The notes under the pieces were generated by a model. The model was not told the origin of the DNA. It ran no database searches and was given only the letters and a program-made list of their open reading frames with translations. Source: an uncultured Flammeovirgaceae bacterium (lineage in GTDB: Bacteria > Bacteroidota > Bacteroidia > Cytophagales > Cyclobacteriaceae). Taken from it: 8,455 nt of DNA. Numbering within the stretch: the first letter of the stretch is position 1; every line of letters begins with the position of its first letter. Positions 5,892-8,455 of this stretch are shown in pieces. The stretch spans positions 1-8,455 of the forward strand of contig CAKZPJ010000425.1 in assembly GCA_937138955.1 (NCBI GenBank). Direction: 5' to 3'. A program made the position numbers and the translations under genes.

Positions 5892-7173
5892 CTTGCTGGG
5901 CTTCGGGTTCGTCGGTTTCAATCTTCTCAATTTCTTTGTCCACTTCTTCCCAGTAGCTGGAAGCAAAGTCATCGTAAGGAGTAATCTTGGTACCGCTCAG
6001 TACCAGGGCTAACGTCATAGCAATACTAGAGAGAATAATAACAAACAGCAGTACTCCAGTATTAAAGCCTTCTAGCTCCATTTCAGCCGGAATAGCAAAG
6101 AATAGTAGTATTGTGATCAAACCACGGGGAGCGATGAATAGCTGGGGCAGAATATCCTTGCGTATAAAAATCTTCAGTAGAATAAAACGTAGACCGAAAA
6201 TAAGCAAAAGCAAACTGCCACTGACCATCGCTACCTTTGCATCCAGAATGGTAGCAATGGTGATGGTCATACCGAAGATAACAAAGAAGAACGTTCGTAC
6301 CACAAAGGCCGACTCCATCGTAATCAGTCGGAAATTATTCAGAATACTACTTACGGCTCGGGCATTGACCAACCGTTTTAATTTGCCGAAGAAGAACAGT
6401 TTAAAGTTATTAAGTACTAAACCAAAAATCAGAATAATAATCAGCGAAGAAAGATGAAAGAGTTTGCCTACCGAATAGAGTAAGAGCAGTACCGCAATTA
6501 GTAAAAATAGCTTTACGTGGGTATCTAATTTCTGAAACAACAGTACTAATCCGTAGCTAAGCACTACCGATAGCCCAATGGTTAAGAAGATATTACTAAC
6601 CACCGACCAAACGATGGCTGTAGTAGACTCAGTGTTAACATTGCCCAGTAAGAAATAGAAGAACATAATACCGAGAATGTCAGAAAAGGTAGCCTCGTAC
6701 ACCATAAATTCTCGGGTATGTTCGTCCTTCAGCCCGCCCACACTCGGAATAACAATCGCACTACTAATGATAGCGAGCGGTACCGCATAAACCAGGCAGA
6801 TAAAAAATGAGCCTCCGTAGGCGTACTGAATAATATATGCCCCCGCCAAGGCGGCAGCTATCAGCGCAATGAGTGCTACGAAAAATGATTTCCAAATGAT
6901 CGGCCACCGGTCAGCGGTGAGTTCCAAATCTAAAGCGGCCTCCAGCACAATCATGGTCAGCCCTACAATCCCTAGAATCTCCAGTACCGGAATCAAGTTA
7001 TCACCTACCGGAATACCTAACACTTCGGCCCCGTATTTCATACCTAACCCCAAAAGAATCAGCAACAGTACGCTGGGAATATTGGTCTTGTTGGCAATCA
7101 GATTGAATAAATAAGAAAAAATAATGATGAGTGAAGTAGCAATTACCGCCACATAGGCATTAAACTCAGTCAT
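5869..7173 (-). CDS. Monovalent cation:proton antiporter (CPA superfamily, Na+/H+ exchanger domain)
   Basis: The 434-residue protein has about 12 predicted membrane helices between residues 5 and 393, typical of a Na+(K+)/H+ exchanger domain. It should exchange cytoplasmic Na+ or K+ for protons and help control pH and salt. The ion-binding helix reads YEATFSDILGI: E160, S164 and D165 align with E262, N266 and D267 of human NHE1, so the usual CPA1 'ND' pair is 'SD' here. The conserved arginine helix appears as APRGLITILLFFAIP (R350). TM1-TM3 (IPSVLLLILLGLGMKYG, then GLTMIVLEAALDLEL) match the CPA1-like start. The tail (about 395-434) is hydrophilic and acidic and ends EAQQEQQAVEN; its last codons come from the 7-bp repeat array. 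No regulatory TrkA-N or RCK domain is attached. The ATG at 7173 lacks a clear Shine-Dalgarno. Ion specificity cannot be told from sequence alone. Confidence 0.92.
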   Translation of the reverse strand: MTEFNAYVAVIATSLIIIFSYLFNLIANKTNIPSVLLLILLGLGMKYGAEVLGIPVGDNLIPVLEILGIVGLTMIVLEAALDLELTADRWPIIWKSFFVALIALIAAALAGAYIIQYAYGGSFFICLVYAVPLAIISSAIVIPSVGGLKDEHTREFMVYEATFSDILGIMFFYFLLGNVNTESTTAIVWSVVSNIFLTIGLSVVLSYGLVLLFQKLDTHVKLFLLIAVLLLLYSVGKLFHLSSLIIILIFGLVLNNFKLFFFGKLKRLVNARAVSSILNNFRLITMESAFVVRTFFFVIFGMTITIATILDAKVAMVSGSLLLLIFGLRFILLKIFIRKDILPQLFIAPRGLITILLFFAIPAEMELEGFNTGVLLFVIILSSIAMTLALVLSGTKITPYDDFASSYWEEVDKEIEKIETDEPEAQQEQQAVEN

Positions 7174-7496
7174 ACAGGATGGTTCTTCTGAATATTATCT
7201 GCAAAACGGATGAATCGGTAGTAAAGTTATAAAATACGTAAGTTACTAACTGGGCTTACTATTAATTACCGGAATTTGAGAGCTGTTTTATTAACGAGAG
7301 TTTTGTCACTGTGATGTAGTGATATTCTTCTTTACCCTAAGCGAAGTACGGCAAAGTAATTGTTATTTTATTACTATTATCAGTTATTCTTACAGAAGTA
7401 TTTTATCTTTTAATAGTCAGGAATTCAATAGCATTACAATTTATAGCGTTCTGATAGTGACCCGTAAAGTTGTTAACAATACAAATAGAAGTTAGT
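7174..7496. other. 323-bp intergenic region between divergent genes
   Basis: This A+T-rich spacer separates the minus-strand antiporter from the plus-strand secreted protein and must hold both promoters. I see no ORF of note on either strand. Possible sites are the -7-like element at 7222-7229 (minus), a short inverted repeat TCACT/AGTGA (7306-7310 with 7318-7322), and a perfect 10-bp palindrome TTGTTAACAA (7470-7479) 17 bases before the ATG at 7497. The palindrome could be an operator but is short enough to occur by chance. No perfect TAnnTTTG was found for the plus-strand gene. Confidence 0.45.
7222..7229 (-). promoter_or_regulatory. Candidate -7 element for the antiporter gene
   Basis: On the minus strand TAACTTTA matches seven of eight positions of TAnnTTTG and resembles the TAACTTTG copies before the mscS-like gene. 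It would give an mRNA leader of about 40 bases before the ATG at 7173. No convincing -33 TTTG is seen, so this is a low-confidence call. Confidence 0.27.
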
Positions 7497-8455
7497 ATGA
7501 AAATAAAGCAGTGTTTTCTAATACTCCTACTAATCTTTTCGGGCTGGGGCATAAAAGCCCAGCTTCTTACTAGTTCTCCACCTATTCCTTCAGACCATCC
7601 ACGGCTTTTTATAACCTCTAAAACGTTACCAGATGTAAAAGCAAGAGCTAAATTGCCTGAGTTCTCTCGCGAGATAAGAAGAATATACCTAAGTAGCTCA
7701 CCAGCTTGTTTGGCTTTACGCTACTTGCTTGAAGGCAATACGTTAGCTGGAGAAAAAGCGCTAAATGACGCTTATGATTGGCTATTATCTACTAAGGATT
7801 ATGGCAAGAACCGTCCACCGTTTAAAAGTGTATTTCAGGCGTCAATCGCTTTTGATTACTGTTATGACTTATTTGGGCAATCAGGGGTGCCATCCAAACA
7901 AAATTTTATTAAAGAATTAATTCGAGTATCTAATATGAGTCCGGGTAGCAAGTCTATCTATCCTTTACCCGAGAATTTACAGTCAATTGTAGGGCACTTT
8001 GTGGAAGGTGTATTCTACAATCATATTTTTGCTGGTATAGCGATATATGGTGACGAAAACAGAATGTATGATGCCGCATCTAAATTTATGTTTAATCGTA
8101 TTCAACCTGAAAATAACTTTTGGATGCAATCTCATAAGCATCATCAAGGGCACTATGTAGGTACTCGCCACTCTCACAGTGTTTTGGCAGCACTTGCTTA
8201 TAAAACACTGTCTGGTGACGAAAATTTGTTTGTCAATGGATTTGAGAAAGTGCCTTACCACTTGGTTTATTCATTAAGACCCGACCGACAGCTGTTGCGT
8301 GAAGGTGATGTTCGAGTAGATGATGGTAGTTACGAGTATCATGATTTTATCCTACGTCAAACAGCGAATTATGCCAGCGATCCGCATCTACGTTGGTTAG
8401 CTAATCAAAATATCTTTGCTACGTACGATGCAGCTCTAGAGAAAGATTTTTTTGA
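7497..8455 (+). CDS. Secreted heparinase II/III-like protein (polysaccharide lyase type), N-terminal part, truncated by window end
   Basis: An ATG at 7497 opens a frame that stays open to the last base, giving 319 visible residues. Residues 1-22 are a clear signal peptide: basic KIK, hydrophobic FLILLLIFSGWG, and a likely signal peptidase I site after KAQ at about residue 22. No lipobox cysteine is present at the cleavage site, so export to the periplasm or beyond is expected. The mature start SDHPRLFITSKTLPDVKAR (32-50) resembles the opening of heparinase II/III-like and DUF4962-type alpha/alpha-toroid proteins. So do GHFVEGVFYNHIFAGIAIYG (166-185), the His-rich HKHHQGHYVGTRHSHSV (213-229) and LREGDVRVDDGSYEY (267-281). 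Such proteins degrade acidic polysaccharides (glycosaminoglycans, alginate or ulvan-like polymers) by beta-elimination. The catalytic C-terminal half is outside the window, so substrate cannot be assigned. Its codon use looks more A+T-rich than that of the upstream genes. Family call is from remembered motif patterns. Confidence 0.65.
   Translation, partial: MKIKQCFLILLLIFSGWGIKAQLLTSSPPIPSDHPRLFITSKTLPDVKARAKLPEFSREIRRIYLSSSPACLALRYLLEGNTLAGEKALNDAYDWLLSTKDYGKNRPPFKSVFQASIAFDYCYDLFGQSGVPSKQNFIKELIRVSNMSPGSKSIYPLPENLQSIVGHFVEGVFYNHIFAGIAIYGDENRMYDAASKFMFNRIQPENNFWMQSHKHHQGHYVGTRHSHSVLAALAYKTLSGDENLFVNGFEKVPYHLVYSLRPDRQLLREGDVRVDDGSYEYHDFILRQTANYASDPHLRWLANQNIFATYDAALEKDFF

Noticed and set aside
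5987..6457. 156-residue open frame antisense to the antiporter gene
   Set aside because: Its Ser/Ile/Lys-rich composition is what the complement of a hydrophobic membrane gene gives; no family match is recognised.
7983..8261. 92-residue minus-strand open frame
   Set aside because: It is antisense to the secreted heparinase-like gene, which has a signal peptide and family motifs; no start signal or domain is seen.

Overview
The window looks like chromosomal DNA of a Bacteroidota bacterium, most likely of the Cytophagales type. The evidence is moderate GC with A+T-rich spacers, gene starts with weak or absent Shine-Dalgarno sequences, copies of TAACTTTG that match the Bacteroidota -7 promoter consensus TAnnTTTG, and protein families common in that phylum. 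No tRNA, rRNA, insertion sequence, integrase or CRISPR array was seen. Taxonomy is inferred from these traits, not from a marker gene.

Layout. Positions 2-454 (+) hold the 3' end of a YihY/BrkB-family membrane protein. A possible 52-residue single-span membrane protein follows (524-682, +), closed by a convincing intrinsic terminator (691-718). A 150-residue four-helix membrane protein with conserved-looking histidines lies at 766-1218 (+). It converges on a minus-strand CRY-DASH cryptochrome/photolyase gene (1365-2789). Divergent from that gene is a likely two-gene plus-strand operon: a small MscS-type channel (2967-3902) whose end overlaps by 29 bp a 635-residue protein (3874-5781). That protein fuses a SerB-like phosphoserine phosphatase to a complete SerA-type 3-phosphoglycerate dehydrogenase with an ACT domain. 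It converges on a minus-strand cation:proton antiporter (5869-7173). After a 323-bp spacer, a secreted heparinase II/III-like protein begins (7497, +) and runs off the end of the window.

How the genes relate. BrkB-like protein, MscS channel and antiporter are all envelope transport or osmotic/ionic homeostasis genes, so the region has a loose stress theme, joined by the light-dependent CRY-DASH. It is not a visible dedicated system. The most distinctive gene is the SerB-SerA fusion, which joins steps 1 and 3 of serine biosynthesis while SerC (step 2) is absent from the window.

The most distinctive non-coding feature is a degenerate 7-bp tandem repeat in both convergent intergenic regions. 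It runs into the 3' ends of both minus-strand genes and apparently encodes the last residues of the antiporter. I found no clear evidence of a wholly new defence or mobile system. The fusion enzyme and the heptamer arrays are the items most worth following up.
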